From: Clostridium transplantifaecale
GTDB taxonomy: Bacteria; Bacillota; Clostridia; Lachnospirales; Lachnospiraceae
DNA: 64,000 nt
Assembly: GCF_900626075.1 (NCBI RefSeq)
Contig: NZ_UYZY01000002.1
Coordinates: forward strand, 1,054,001 to 1,118,000
Reading direction: 5' to 3'
The translations under genes and the position numbers were made by a program. The number at the start of each line of letters is the position of its first letter. The first letter of the stretch is position 1. Below the pieces are notes generated by a model that was not told the origin of the DNA, did not search any database, and saw only the letters and a list, made by a program, of their open reading frames with translations. Positions 17,812 to 25,264 of this stretch are shown one piece after another.

Positions 17812-19326
17812 ATGTTAGAATACTTATCTATCGCGCTGTCTTCATTCCTGTCGATTGAGGTTATCATCGCACTTATAGTCGGCGTTGTGGGCGGCATGGT
17901 TATTGGAATTATTCCGGGTCTCGGACCTTCCGTAGGTATTGCCCTGCTTCTCCCGATCTCCTTTTCCATGAGTCCGACGGCGGCCCTGGTTATGATGACG
18001 GCCATGTATACGACCGGAGTTTACGGAGGTTCTATTACAGCCGTTCTCTGCCATACTCCGGGTACTGCTGCATCCGCCGCCACTACCATGGATGGTTATG
18101 AGATGACCAAACAGGGGCGGGGCATGGAAGCGATATCGGTTGTTACGGTAGCGTCCGTTCTCGGTGGAATCATCGGAGCGGTTTGTCTGATTCTCTTTGC
18201 TCCGGCTCTGGGAAAAATCAGTTTAATGTTCTCTACGTTGGAGTATTTCCTGGTGGCCTGCTTCGGCGTGCTCGTAGTTGCCGGTCTGACCGGTGAAAAC
18301 CAGGCAAAAGGTATCTTTGCCGCACTGCTTGGTCTTCTGATTGGATGTATCGGCATGGACTCCATCAGCGGTGTCTCCAGGTTCACCTTTGGCCAGTTGT
18401 GGCTGGAGGACGGCCTCGATTCAACACCGATTCTGATAGGACTGTTTTCTATCTCACAGGTACTAGTATTAGTGGAAAAACTGATGCGTGGCACCGGATC
18501 CACCATTGTGGAGGATCCCAGCGCCGGTCTTCAGGGAAAACGCTGGAGAAAGGGCAACACAAAGAAACTGGCGCCCACTATGCTCCGCAGCTCGGTCATC
18601 GGCTCCTTTATCGGATTTATTCCGGCTGCCGGCTGTTCCATCGCGGCCTGGATCAGCTACAGTATTGCAAAACGTACCTCTAAAAACCCGGAGGAGTACG
18701 GAAAAGGTTCCATCGTTGGAATCGCAGCCTCCGAAGCGGCCAACAATGCGGCCTGCGGCGGCGCCATGATTCCTCTTTTCACACTGGGAATTCCGGGAAG
18801 CCCTGTTACCGCTATCCTGTACGGCGCCCTGCTGATGCATGGACTGCAGCCGGGCAGTGACCTCTTTATCGGTTCCAAGGCTCCGACGACCTACGCTATC
18901 TTCCTCGGTTTCCTGTTCGCCAATATTTTAATGGGAATTATCGGCGTATCCATGGCAAAACATATGGCCCGAATCTGTCTGGTGCCAAACTCTGTACTGG
19001 TTCCGATTATTGTGGCGCTGGCCAGCATCGGTACCTATGCATTGAGCAACAGCATGTATGAGGTTGTGATAATGCTGGTGTTCGGCCTGCTAGGTTATTT
19101 AATGAAGATTTACGGTTTTGAACCCGCTCCGCTGGTGCTCGGCGTAGTTCTGGCCGATATCCTGGAGTCTAATTTCAGACGTACCCTGATTATCGCAGCC
19201 ACAAAGGGCGGCCTGGTGCCGTACTTCTTCTCCAGACCTATCGCAATTGCCATCGTTGTCGTAATTCTTGGCTTTGCACTGGTTCCGGTATTCAGAAAGT
19301 TCCAGGTGAAGAAAGCGGCGGCATAG
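17812..19326 (+). CDS. tctA: Tripartite tricarboxylate transporter large permease (TctA)
   Basis: 504 residues, about 11-12 helices. TctA signatures are clear: GMVIGIIPGLGPSVGIALLL near 28-47, the YTTGVYGGSITAVLCHTPGT loop near 67, and the second copy SFIGFIPAAGCSIAAWISYS near 264 with EAANNAACGGAMIPLFTLGI-PGSPVTA near 301. It is the ion-coupled pore of the three-part importer. GGAAGGAG precedes ATG 17812. A terminator follows at 19377. Confidence 0.95.
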   Translation: MLEYLSIALSSFLSIEVIIALIVGVVGGMVIGIIPGLGPSVGIALLLPISFSMSPTAALVMMTAMYTTGVYGGSITAVLCHTPGTAASAATTMDGYEMTKQGRGMEAISVVTVASVLGGIIGAVCLILFAPALGKISLMFSTLEYFLVACFGVLVVAGLTGENQAKGIFAALLGLLIGCIGMDSISGVSRFTFGQLWLEDGLDSTPILIGLFSISQVLVLVEKLMRGTGSTIVEDPSAGLQGKRWRKGNTKKLAPTMLRSSVIGSFIGFIPAAGCSIAAWISYSIAKRTSKNPEEYGKGSIVGIAASEAANNAACGGAMIPLFTLGIPGSPVTAILYGALLMHGLQPGSDLFIGSKAPTTYAIFLGFLFANILMGIIGVSMAKHMARICLVPNSVLVPIIVALASIGTYALSNSMYEVVIMLVFGLLGYLMKIYGFEPAPLVLGVVLADILESNFRRTLIIAATKGGLVPYFFSRPIAIAIVVVILGFALVPVFRKFQVKKAAA

Positions 19327-19376
19327 AAAAGGAATTAATTGATATAATTTCATACATCTCCTATACCCACATATTA

Positions 19377-19422
19377 AAAAACGTCCTGTCCGGCCGGTTA
19401 CGGTTTGGCAGGGCGTTTTTTA
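19377..19422 (+). terminator. Intrinsic terminator after tctA
   Basis: AACGTCCTGTC pairs with GGCAGGGCGTT (one G-T pair) across a GC-rich loop, and TTTTTT follows. It closes the tct operon. Confidence 0.85.
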
Positions 19423-19440
19423 ATCACAATTGCATTGCAG

Positions 19441-19501
19441 ACGCGACGATCCCATCCCCGTCCGCCATCCTACAAAGGTATCCTCGCACCTCGCATCTCA
19501 C
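19441..19501 (+). repeat. Tail-only relative of the 280-nt structured element
   Basis: CCCCGTCCGCCATC followed by AGG and CGCATCTCA matches the 3' tail of the element at 33940-34220 (CCCCGTCCGCCATC, then AGAGGCG and CGCATCTCAATT). No partner 5' arm is visible upstream, where the tctA terminator lies. Like the full copies it is followed by a TTGACA promoter (19561). A short remnant is the simplest reading. Confidence 0.5.
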
Positions 19502-19560
19502 TTACCCCCTCACCTTATACAGAACTATCGCCCAAAATCAACATAATTTTCAGAAATCTA

Positions 19561-19610
19561 TTGACATAACTGGAAATTTATGTTAATTTAGATTTAGAAT
19601 AATTCTAAAT
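19561..19610 (+). promoter_or_regulatory. Promoter and PerR/Fur-type operator of the fur-family gene
   Basis: TTGACA (19561-19566), a 17-nt spacer and a weak -10 TAATTT (19584-19589). Immediately downstream is a perfect odd palindrome ATTTAGAATAATTCTAAAT (19592-19610), close to the known Per box form TTATAATNATTATAA. It lies over the expected transcription start and just before the ribosome binding site, as expected for autorepression. Confidence 0.8.
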
Positions 19611-19623
19611 TAGGAGAAAAATA

Positions 19624-19989
19624 ATGAGGTACGGACAAAGCATATTGAAAATTATCAATAGCTCTCATGAACACATGACGGCGGAGCAAGTCTTTTTCGC
19701 ACTGAAGGAACATTTCCCCGCTGTCGTTATTGCGACGGTATATAATAATCTGAACAGCCTTTACCGGCAGGGCAGAATCCGGAAAATCAGCGTTGAAGGA
19801 CAACCCGACCGCTATGACAGAATTACACGGCATGACCATCTGGTTTGCTGCCGATGCGGAAAGCTGTCTGATATTTTTCTTTCGGATTTAACTGCCGACC
19901 TGGAGAAGCAGGTCGGTTTCCAAATTGAAGCTTACGATTTGAAGATTCAATATCTGTGTCCGGAATGTAAGAAGAAAGAGCCGTCTTAA
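19624..19989 (+). CDS. Fur-family (PerR-like) metalloregulator
   Basis: 121 residues. The winged helix (about 1-75) contains MTAEQVFFALKEHFPAVVIATVYNNLNSLYRQG, the Fur recognition region. The dimer domain has the structural zinc cysteines as CCRCGKLSD near 77 and CPECKKK near 113, and the regulatory-metal residue cluster RHDHLVC. The N-terminus is shorter than in Fur or Zur, as in many clostridial PerR-like proteins. The operator directly upstream is palindromic and PerR-like. It is followed 57 nt later by the QueD-like gene, probably co-transcribed. PerR (peroxide) is favoured over Zur by the operator, not proven. Confidence 0.88.
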   Translation: MRYGQSILKIINSSHEHMTAEQVFFALKEHFPAVVIATVYNNLNSLYRQGRIRKISVEGQPDRYDRITRHDHLVCCRCGKLSDIFLSDLTADLEKQVGFQIEAYDLKIQYLCPECKKKEPS

Positions 19990-20046
19990 CCATGTGCGTA
20001 TGCGGGCGCGGATTCCCGTAAAAATATAATACCAGGAGGATTACAT

Positions 20047-20613
20047 ATGAGAAGTATAACAACATTAGATTTGCAATATGCTCACAGATTTTTTGGATTT
20101 AAGGGTGAAGCACAGTATCTGCACGGCCATACGGGCATCCTGACCATTGAGGTGGAAGATACCGTTGAACCAGGTGTAAATATGGTTTTCCCATGCAATG
20201 AAATTCAAAAGACCGCCTGGGCCGTTTTGAAGAATTTCGATCATGCACTGATTTTAAGGGAAGACGATCCTTTGCTGCCTGCCATTCTTGAAGTGTATGA
20301 AAAACAGGGCATCCGTGACGGCGCCCCCAACAATCAGATGAAGGGCCCGGCGTTCAAAACCGAGCTTGCGACAGCATATCCGGAATGCCGTCTTGTGGTT
20401 ACAAAAGAAACCATGACGGTTGAGGGCATGATTAAAATTGTTTATGACCTGCTTAAGGATAAACTGAATATTGCAAAAATCACCTTTACCAGCGGCGTGA
20501 ATGCAGCTTCCGCAGAGTTTACGACAAAGAATCAGATCGATCGCTGTCCTCTGTGCGGCATTGCCCTGAATGAAAATGGTGTTTGTCCGAAGTGTGGATA
20601 TAAGAAGAACTAA
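20047..20613 (+). CDS. 6-pyruvoyl-tetrahydropterin synthase/QueD-like protein with C-terminal zinc ribbon
   Basis: 188 residues. The T-fold part carries the three zinc-binding histidines H13 (YAHRFFGF), H26 and H28 (YLHGHTG), the conserved FDHALIL and KETMTVEGM with the catalytic-region glutamate. The last 30 residues form a separate zinc ribbon, CPLCGIALNENGVCPKCG, not present in standard QueD or PTPS. Standard family enzymes make carboxy-tetrahydropterin for queuosine, or process dihydroneopterin triphosphate. No other queuosine genes are adjacent. It shares a transcript with a Fur-family regulator, so it may be stress- or metal-controlled. AGGAGG precedes ATG 20047. Confidence 0.8.
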   Translation: MRSITTLDLQYAHRFFGFKGEAQYLHGHTGILTIEVEDTVEPGVNMVFPCNEIQKTAWAVLKNFDHALILREDDPLLPAILEVYEKQGIRDGAPNNQMKGPAFKTELATAYPECRLVVTKETMTVEGMIKIVYDLLKDKLNIAKITFTSGVNAASAEFTTKNQIDRCPLCGIALNENGVCPKCGYKKN

Positions 20614-20653
20614 GTATAACTTAAGAAGAATTAAGTATAACTAAGAAGAACTA
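20601..20653 (+). repeat. Three short tandem repeats over the stop codon
   Basis: Units of about 21 nt starting TAAGAAGAA and containing TAAGTATAAC occur at 20601-20621, 20622-20641 and a partial 20642-20653. The first unit includes the last three codons (AAG AAG AAC) and stop of the QueD-like gene, so the array looks like slippage duplication of the gene end. Confidence 0.7.
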
Positions 20654-20654
20654 C

Positions 20655-20700
20655 AGCCAAAAACAGCGGGTTTTGAACAGCCTGTTGTTTTTGGCGTTTC
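20655..20700 (+). terminator. Probable terminator after the QueD-like gene
   Basis: GCCAAAAACAG pairs imperfectly with CTGTTGTTTTTGGC, followed by GTTTC. The T-rich arm and position suggest termination of the fur/QueD-like transcript, though the run after the stem is short. Confidence 0.55.
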
Positions 20701-20792
20701 AATAAAATTAAGAGAGCTGCAGTCCATATTTTCAATAAAATTCCAGCATATTAATTACCCCATTTTCACAAAATAATAGCGGGGTGATTAAA

Positions 20793-20972
20793 ATGATCGA
20801 TAACCATGAACTTCCTATCGGCTTTACTATGGAACTGGCACAGCATTCAGATATCCTGAACCGCTTTGCCGCCCTGTCTCACGATGAGCAGGAGCGTTAT
20901 ATTGACGGTTCCAGAGATGTAGAGAGCCGACAGGAAATGAAGAATTACGTGGAAAATATGTTCCGCGGTTAA
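20793..20972 (+). CDS. Small hypothetical protein (59 aa)
   Basis: 59 residues, soluble and acidic, with two likely helices: FTMELAQHSDILNRFAALSH and EMKNYVENMFRG. GGGGTGA lies before ATG 20793 with good spacing. The ALSHDEQERYIDGSR segment resembles small clostridial proteins of unknown role that I have seen annotated as hypothetical. No operon partner; the next gene is convergent. Function unknown. Confidence 0.65.
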   Translation: MIDNHELPIGFTMELAQHSDILNRFAALSHDEQERYIDGSRDVESRQEMKNYVENMFRG

Positions 20973-21015
20973 AGGGCCGGATGCGCGAAATATTCGGGCC
21001 GTGTTTAAAGAAATA

Positions 21016-21501
21016 TCAGGTTTCTGCCATTTCAAGCAGTGTTTTTCCGCTGATTCGGTAAGAGGTCCACTCATCCATCGGCTGAGCGCCCATGGAAAGG
21101 TAGAAATCGATGCTCGGCTGGTTCCAGTCGAGGCACCACCATTCCAGACGGCCGCAGCCTCTCTCCACGGCTGTGGCCGCCAGTTTTTTGAACAGGGCTT
21201 TCCCGCAGCCTTTTCCCCGGTACTGGGGAAGGACGAAGAGATCCTCCAGGTAGATTCCGGCTCTTCCGAGAAACGTTGAAAAATTGTGGAAAAATAGGGC
21301 AAAGCCAATCGGTGTGCCGTTCTCTTCCGCAAACAGGACTTCGGCTTTCCCTTTATCAAAGATCCATTCCTCCAGTAGTTCTTCCGTGGCAATGACCTCG
21401 TTGGCCATCTTTTCGTACTCGGCCAGAGCTTTGATAAAATAGAGAATCAGACCGGTATCCTCCCTCTGTGCACTGCGGAATTTAAGCTGCGGGTTATCCA
21501 T
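21016..21501 (-). CDS. GNAT N-acetyltransferase (diamine/thialysine type)
   Basis: 161 residues with the GNAT fold. The acetyl-CoA loop is visible in LFVLPQYRGKGCGKALFKKL near residues 88-107, preceded by GFALFFHNFSTFLGRAGIYL, a stretch typical of the spermidine/spermine and thialysine acetyltransferase branch, and followed by GRLEWWCLDWNQPSIDFYLS. ACGGAGGT precedes ATG 21501 on the minus strand. It is divergent from trxA. A polyamine or lysine analogue substrate is suggested by this branch but not shown. Confidence 0.85.
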   Translation of the reverse strand: MDNPQLKFRSAQREDTGLILYFIKALAEYEKMANEVIATEELLEEWIFDKGKAEVLFAEENGTPIGFALFFHNFSTFLGRAGIYLEDLFVLPQYRGKGCGKALFKKLAATAVERGCGRLEWWCLDWNQPSIDFYLSMGAQPMDEWTSYRISGKTLLEMAET

Positions 21502-21553
21502 AATTCGTACCTCCGTAAATGATAATGAAAAAAAATTGAATCTGCACAGCATT

Positions 21554-21595
21554 TGTGACTAAGTCACAGATAAAGCGCATTTTTATGTTTATAAT
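21554..21595 (+). promoter_or_regulatory. Crp/Fnr-type site and promoter of trxA
   Basis: A perfect palindrome TGTGACTAAGTCACA (21554-21568) is centred near -41 relative to the start predicted from TATAAT (21590-21595). The -35 region (CAGATA) is poor, as expected for a promoter activated by a bound regulator. The half-sites TGTGA and TCACA are 5 nt apart, one less than canonical Crp sites. A Crp/Fnr regulator gene follows trxA. Confidence 0.65.
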
Positions 21596-21670
21596 ACAGT
21601 CATCGAAGTGATAAGTCTACAGTAACTTAGAACATAGCGGTAATTTTTAAATGAAAGGAAATGATCAATC

Positions 21671-21982
21671 ATGGCAGACGTAAAAGAACTGACAACACAG
21701 AATTTTGATAAAGAAATACTTGGCGCAGAGGGAGGCAGCATCCTGGTGGATTTCTGGGCAACATGGTGCGGACCATGCAGAATGCAGGGACCGGCAGTGG
21801 AGAAACTGGCAGTGGCCGGTTATAATGTAGGAAAGGTCAATATCGACGAGCAGCCGGAGCTGGCGGAAAAGTTCCAGGTTATGAGCATTCCTACTCTGAT
21901 CGTATTTAAAGATGGCAAAATTAAAGAAAAAATGGTTGGTTTACAGTCCATTCAGACCCTGGAAAAAGCCCTGAAGGCATAA
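21671..21982 (+). CDS. trxA: Thioredoxin
   Basis: A 103-residue cytosolic thioredoxin. The redox pair is C33 and C36 in FWATWCGPCRMQ, with the cis-proline loop MSIPTLIVFKDG near residue 75. Length and spacing are standard. It reduces protein disulfides with thioredoxin reductase; no reductase gene is in the window. AAAGGAAATGA precedes ATG 21671. Its promoter carries a palindrome suited to a Crp/Fnr regulator and the next gene encodes one, so redox-linked control is plausible. Confidence 0.95.
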   Translation: MADVKELTTQNFDKEILGAEGGSILVDFWATWCGPCRMQGPAVEKLAVAGYNVGKVNIDEQPELAEKFQVMSIPTLIVFKDGKIKEKMVGLQSIQTLEKALKA

Positions 21983-22066
21983 CAGGCCGCAGCAGGCAGA
22001 AGAATATATCAAATGTATTGTTTTAAGGCAATATAGCATAAAGAAAAATAAAAAATGAAACATAAT

Positions 22067-22107
22067 AAAAAGGGAAAGCGATGCCAGTGACGCCGCTTTC
22101 CCTTTCT
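22067..22107 (+). terminator. Bidirectional terminator between trxA and the Crp/Fnr gene
   Basis: AAAGGGAAAGCG pairs with CGCTTTCCCTTT (22094-22105). An A-run precedes and T-rich sequence follows, so it can stop both convergent transcripts. Confidence 0.8.
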
Positions 22108-22130
22108 ATAGGCCCGGACTCTGGATAGGT

Positions 22131-22808
22131 TCAGGCCGAGATAATCTCATAGAGCTGTTTCCGGTCCAGGATGTTGATGGTGCCTCTGGATACTTCAATA
22201 CAGCCGCTCTTTGCAAGAAGCTTTAAATTGCGGCTCACCGCCTCCCGGGCGCTTCCGATGGCCTTTGCCATCTGTTCCTGGGTGAGGGTGAGGGTTGTGG
22301 AGTGCTGGGCGACGGACTCATCGATCAGGAACACGGCAATTCTCTGTTGAAGATTCAGGAAAAACATCCTCTCAACCGCGGAGATGACATCTGAAAAACG
22401 TTCAGTCATCAGTTTGTAGGCAAAATTCTCTACATAAATATTACGCTTCATCAGCGTCTGGAAAACAGCGCTGGGGATCAACAGTACATCACATTCGGTT
22501 TCTGCTTCAATCTGAACATCAAAGGTAATGACGGAAAGGACGCAGGATGCGGAAAGAATGCAGATGCTGCCTTCTCTGATCCTGAACATGGTGGTCTCTT
22601 TTCCTTCGTCGGAAAGTAGAAACGTACGGAGGATTCCCTGACGGATAATCAGGGCTCCAAGGCAATTGGATTCACCCGAGTGGACGGACTGGCCTGCCTC
22701 ATAATGAAGCGGATGCAGGTTGCCGCAAATCAGGTCTTTATCGTCATCGGAGATATGTTCCCAGAAGGGCAGGTTTTTTAAGTATAGGGTTACATCGTTT
22801 GACGTCAT
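22131..22808 (-). CDS. Crp/Fnr-family transcriptional regulator
   Basis: 225 residues: a cyclic-nucleotide-type beta barrel (about 15-120), a long dimer helix (about 125-160) and a C-terminal winged helix. The recognition helix reads IGSAREAVSRNLKLL, giving R188, E189 and R193, the R-E-x-x-x-R pattern that in Crp contacts TGTGA half-sites; Fnr has V/E-x-x-S-R instead. Cysteines at 28, 49, 83, 89 and 106 are scattered and do not form an obvious Fnr cluster motif. It is convergent with trxA, whose promoter carries TGTGA/TCACA. The effector is unknown. Confidence 0.88.
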   Translation of the reverse strand: MTSNDVTLYLKNLPFWEHISDDDKDLICGNLHPLHYEAGQSVHSGESNCLGALIIRQGILRTFLLSDEGKETTMFRIREGSICILSASCVLSVITFDVQIEAETECDVLLIPSAVFQTLMKRNIYVENFAYKLMTERFSDVISAVERMFFLNLQQRIAVFLIDESVAQHSTTLTLTQEQMAKAIGSAREAVSRNLKLLAKSGCIEVSRGTINILDRKQLYEIISA

Positions 22809-22879
22809 ACAAATACCTCTGATTTCTTAAGCGGTGGAAGGTATAGAACTGATACCTTTCACCGCTTTCTGTTTAAAAA

Positions 22880-24118
22880 TTAATTATTTTTCTTATGATA
22901 CAGGTAGCGCGGAATTCCGTCCACCATTACGGGCGAAACATCCCCCTGGATTAATGGGCGTACATAGCTGATAAATTCTTCGGTCACATAGGTGCCGTCC
23001 TTGTTAATCCAATCCCTTGGAACGGTTTTTTCCACATTTGAAACTTTGTGTACATTGCGCAGTTCCGTGGTGCACTGGTACGGGTCGTCGGAGATTCTCT
23101 TCAATATAACCATCTCTCCGGTGTCACCCTCATCAGCGGCTTTGACTGCGGCGCCGCCAACCTGGAAAGCCTCCAGGATATCAATACGTGAAGCCAGATG
23201 GGAAGCCGCCCTCTGCAGGGAACTGAGTTCGATGCTGCGGGTCTTGCAGCCGATCTCCTGTGCAAGTCGCCGGGCCAGGTAGTTGGCGGTCCCGGTCAGC
23301 TGTTTGTGGCCGAAGGCGTCTACAAACTCGACTCCGTCGGTCAGCTCGCATACATAGCGGCCGTCCTCCAGGCGGATGCCCTCGGATACAGCGGCCACGA
23401 CGAAAGATTTCTTCTTAAGGAGGTTCTTTACTCGCTCCAGGAAATCTTCAATATCAAAAGCAACCTCAGGCAGATAGATTAAATCCGGTCCCTCGCAGTC
23501 CTCGCCTTCGGACAGCGCGGCGGAGCCGGTCAGCCATCCTGCATTCCTGCCCATTACTTCAATGATGGTCACGAGACCCTTGCTGTAAACCAGCGCGCTG
23601 CTGTCCTGGATGATTTCCTTGGTGGATGTGCCGATATATTTGGCGGCGCTGCCATAGCCGGGCGTGTGATCGGTAAGAGCAAGATCGTTGTCAATTGTCT
23701 TTGGGACACCGACGAATTTCGTCGGGTATCCTTTGATGATTGCATAGTCGGACAACTTCTTAATCGTGTCCATGGAGTCATTGCCGCCTATGTAAATAAA
23801 ACATTCTATGTTCAGTTTATCGAGGATTTCGAAAATCTTCTCATAGGATTCAATATTTTCATGGATCTCAGGAAGTTTATAGCGGCAGGAGCCAAGGTAG
23901 GCAGCCGGTGTTCTCTTTAACAGTTCTACGTCCAGATCGGTCTGGATATGCTCAGATAAATCAATATACTTTTCGTTTAATAAACCTTCAATGCCATGCA
24001 GCATCCCGTATACCTTAGGAGCCCCTCTGTCGATGGCAGTCCGGAATACACCGGCGAGACTGGAATTAATGGCAGCGGTAGGCCCGCCTGACTGGCCGAC
24101 AATTACATTACCTTTCAT
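22880..24118 (-). CDS. pfp: 6-phosphofructokinase, PPi-dependent type
   Basis: 412 residues of the phosphofructokinase family, phosphorylating fructose 6-phosphate in glycolysis. The phosphoryl-donor site reads GGNDSMDT and the catalytic loop PKTIDNDL. A lysine before TIDND and an acidic residue in the GG-x-D-S loop mark pyrophosphate users, whereas ATP enzymes have GGDGS and PGTIDND. QSGGPTAAINSSLAG opens the protein and VMGRNAGWLTG follows at the substrate site. ATG 24118 is chosen because it starts this conserved opening and has AGGGGT upstream; extending further would cross the promoter. A palindromic operator lies over its predicted start of transcription. Confidence 0.85.
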   Translation of the reverse strand: MKGNVIVGQSGGPTAAINSSLAGVFRTAIDRGAPKVYGMLHGIEGLLNEKYIDLSEHIQTDLDVELLKRTPAAYLGSCRYKLPEIHENIESYEKIFEILDKLNIECFIYIGGNDSMDTIKKLSDYAIIKGYPTKFVGVPKTIDNDLALTDHTPGYGSAAKYIGTSTKEIIQDSSALVYSKGLVTIIEVMGRNAGWLTGSAALSEGEDCEGPDLIYLPEVAFDIEDFLERVKNLLKKKSFVVAAVSEGIRLEDGRYVCELTDGVEFVDAFGHKQLTGTANYLARRLAQEIGCKTRSIELSSLQRAASHLASRIDILEAFQVGGAAVKAADEGDTGEMVILKRISDDPYQCTTELRNVHKVSNVEKTVPRDWINKDGTYVTEEFISYVRPLIQGDVSPVMVDGIPRYLYHKKNN

Positions 24119-24180
24119 ATGATACCCCTCCAAACTTTTATTGGTAACGGTAAGCTGTGTAAAGAGCATACAGGCTCCCG

Positions 24181-24258
24181 TTTATAACGGTAGAAAATCG
24201 TATGTCTATATTTTTACCGTTATAAAATTATTATATCAGTTTTATCATAGTACAACAA
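24181..24258 (-). promoter_or_regulatory. Promoter and candidate operator of pfp
   Basis: On the minus strand TTGTTG (24258-24253), a 17-nt spacer and TATAAT (24235-24230) form a promoter. Just downstream TTTATAACGGTA (24181-24192) and TACCGTTATAAA (24215-24226) are a perfect 12-bp inverted repeat 22 nt apart, covering the expected start. A further GGTAACGGTA lies nearer the gene (about 24143). A repressor binding TAACGGTA is likely; none of the neighbours can be assigned. Confidence 0.6.
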
Positions 24259-24417
24259 GAAAAAGTAGGGGAATATTGCTTTTAATGACAAACTTCATTA
24301 TAATAAAATCACATGAAAAATGAGATTAACAGTTTCTGAGGGAAAGGGAAGCCGGTAGAATAAACGGAAGAGAATTCTGACAGAAAGAAAACAAATAGAA
24401 AAAATAACAGAAAAGTA

Positions 24418-24456
24418 TTGACATGGGTGAAGAGATATTATATTCTATAGAATATA
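24418..24456 (+). promoter_or_regulatory. Promoter and operator of the GntR gene
   Basis: TTGACA (24418-24423), 17 nt, TATTCT (24441-24446). The perfect 18-bp palindrome TATATTCTATAGAATATA (24439-24456) covers the -10 box. The identical palindrome lies at 25208-25225 before the next gene, so the GntR protein probably represses itself and that gene. Confidence 0.75.
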
Positions 24457-24485
24457 GAAAACCTTTCCCATGGATGGGAGAGATC

Positions 24486-25175
24486 ATGCAGATTAATGAA
24501 TTGCCAATCGTAGGGAAGATGCCTTTGAGTGAAAAAGTATACAGGATTCTGGTCCAGTCAATTGTCAGCGGAGAACTTCCTCCGGGGACAAAACTTCAGG
24601 AAAAACACATTGCAAAACAGATGGAAGTCAGTGCAACCCCGGTCCGGGAGGCTTTTAAAAAACTGGTCGGTGACGGTTTTATTGAGATAGTCCCATACTG
24701 CGGCGCTGTTGTGAAGGAACTGGACGAGGAGGAGATCCGGGAGGCTTATCACTGCCGGGAAGCGCTGGAGAAGATGGCGCTGGAAGATGCAATCGGCCGG
24801 TTTGACGAGAATACCTTAAACCAGCTCTTTGATATCATCGAGAAAGAGAAGAATACAGAAGATATTCTGGAGGTATCAAGGATTAATAAGAGCTTTCATA
24901 ATGTGATTTATCTGACAGCAGACAACACGATGCTCTGCCGTCTGCTCGACATGCTGAATACGGTTATCTCACGGGATATGAAGTATTCCGCCAGCGACGG
25001 GAAGCGGAGAAATGAGATTTATCATGAGCATGTTGCGATAGCCGAGGCGATCCGGGATCACGATCTGGAGAGGGCGCAGAAGGCAATGGTGACCCATATC
25101 CGCAATGGCCAGAAATACATAGAGGGACGACGCCCGGTATACGGAGATTCCGGTTCCCGGGAGCAGGAAAACTAA
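24486..25175 (+). CDS. GntR-family regulator, FCD type
   Basis: 229 residues. The winged helix spans about 12-75 (LSEKVYRILVQSIVSGELPP, then MEVSATPVREAFKKLVGDG) and the all-helical FCD effector domain covers the rest, with EAYHCREALEKMAL, the metal-site histidines in SFHNVIYLTADN and YHEHVAIAEAIRD. The start is ATG 24486 after GGGAGAG; an in-frame ATG at 24423 lies inside the promoter and cannot be used. FCD regulators usually sense organic acids. The twin operators tie it to the M29/NicX-like gene and possibly the GltS symporter after it. Confidence 0.9.
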   Translation: MQINELPIVGKMPLSEKVYRILVQSIVSGELPPGTKLQEKHIAKQMEVSATPVREAFKKLVGDGFIEIVPYCGAVVKELDEEEIREAYHCREALEKMALEDAIGRFDENTLNQLFDIIEKEKNTEDILEVSRINKSFHNVIYLTADNTMLCRLLDMLNTVISRDMKYSASDGKRRNEIYHEHVAIAEAIRDHDLERAQKAMVTHIRNGQKYIEGRRPVYGDSGSREQEN

Positions 25176-25207
25176 AAAAAGAAGGAGACTTCTTTTTTTT
25201 ACTAATA

Positions 25208-25240
25208 TATATTCTATAGAATATAGAATATAGAATAAAA
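25208..25240 (+). promoter_or_regulatory. Second GntR operator
   Basis: The 18-bp palindrome TATATTCTATAGAATATA (25208-25225) is identical to that at the GntR promoter, and its right half is repeated so that TAGAATA recurs about every 7 nt to 25236. It lies 39 nt before the start of the M29/NicX-like gene. Confidence 0.7.
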
Positions 25241-25264
25241 TTAATAATAAGGAGGATATACAGG

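Noticed and set aside
24423..24485. Upstream ATG for the GntR gene
   Set aside because: It lies between the -35 and -10 boxes, so it cannot be in the mRNA; ATG 24486 has a proper ribosome binding site.
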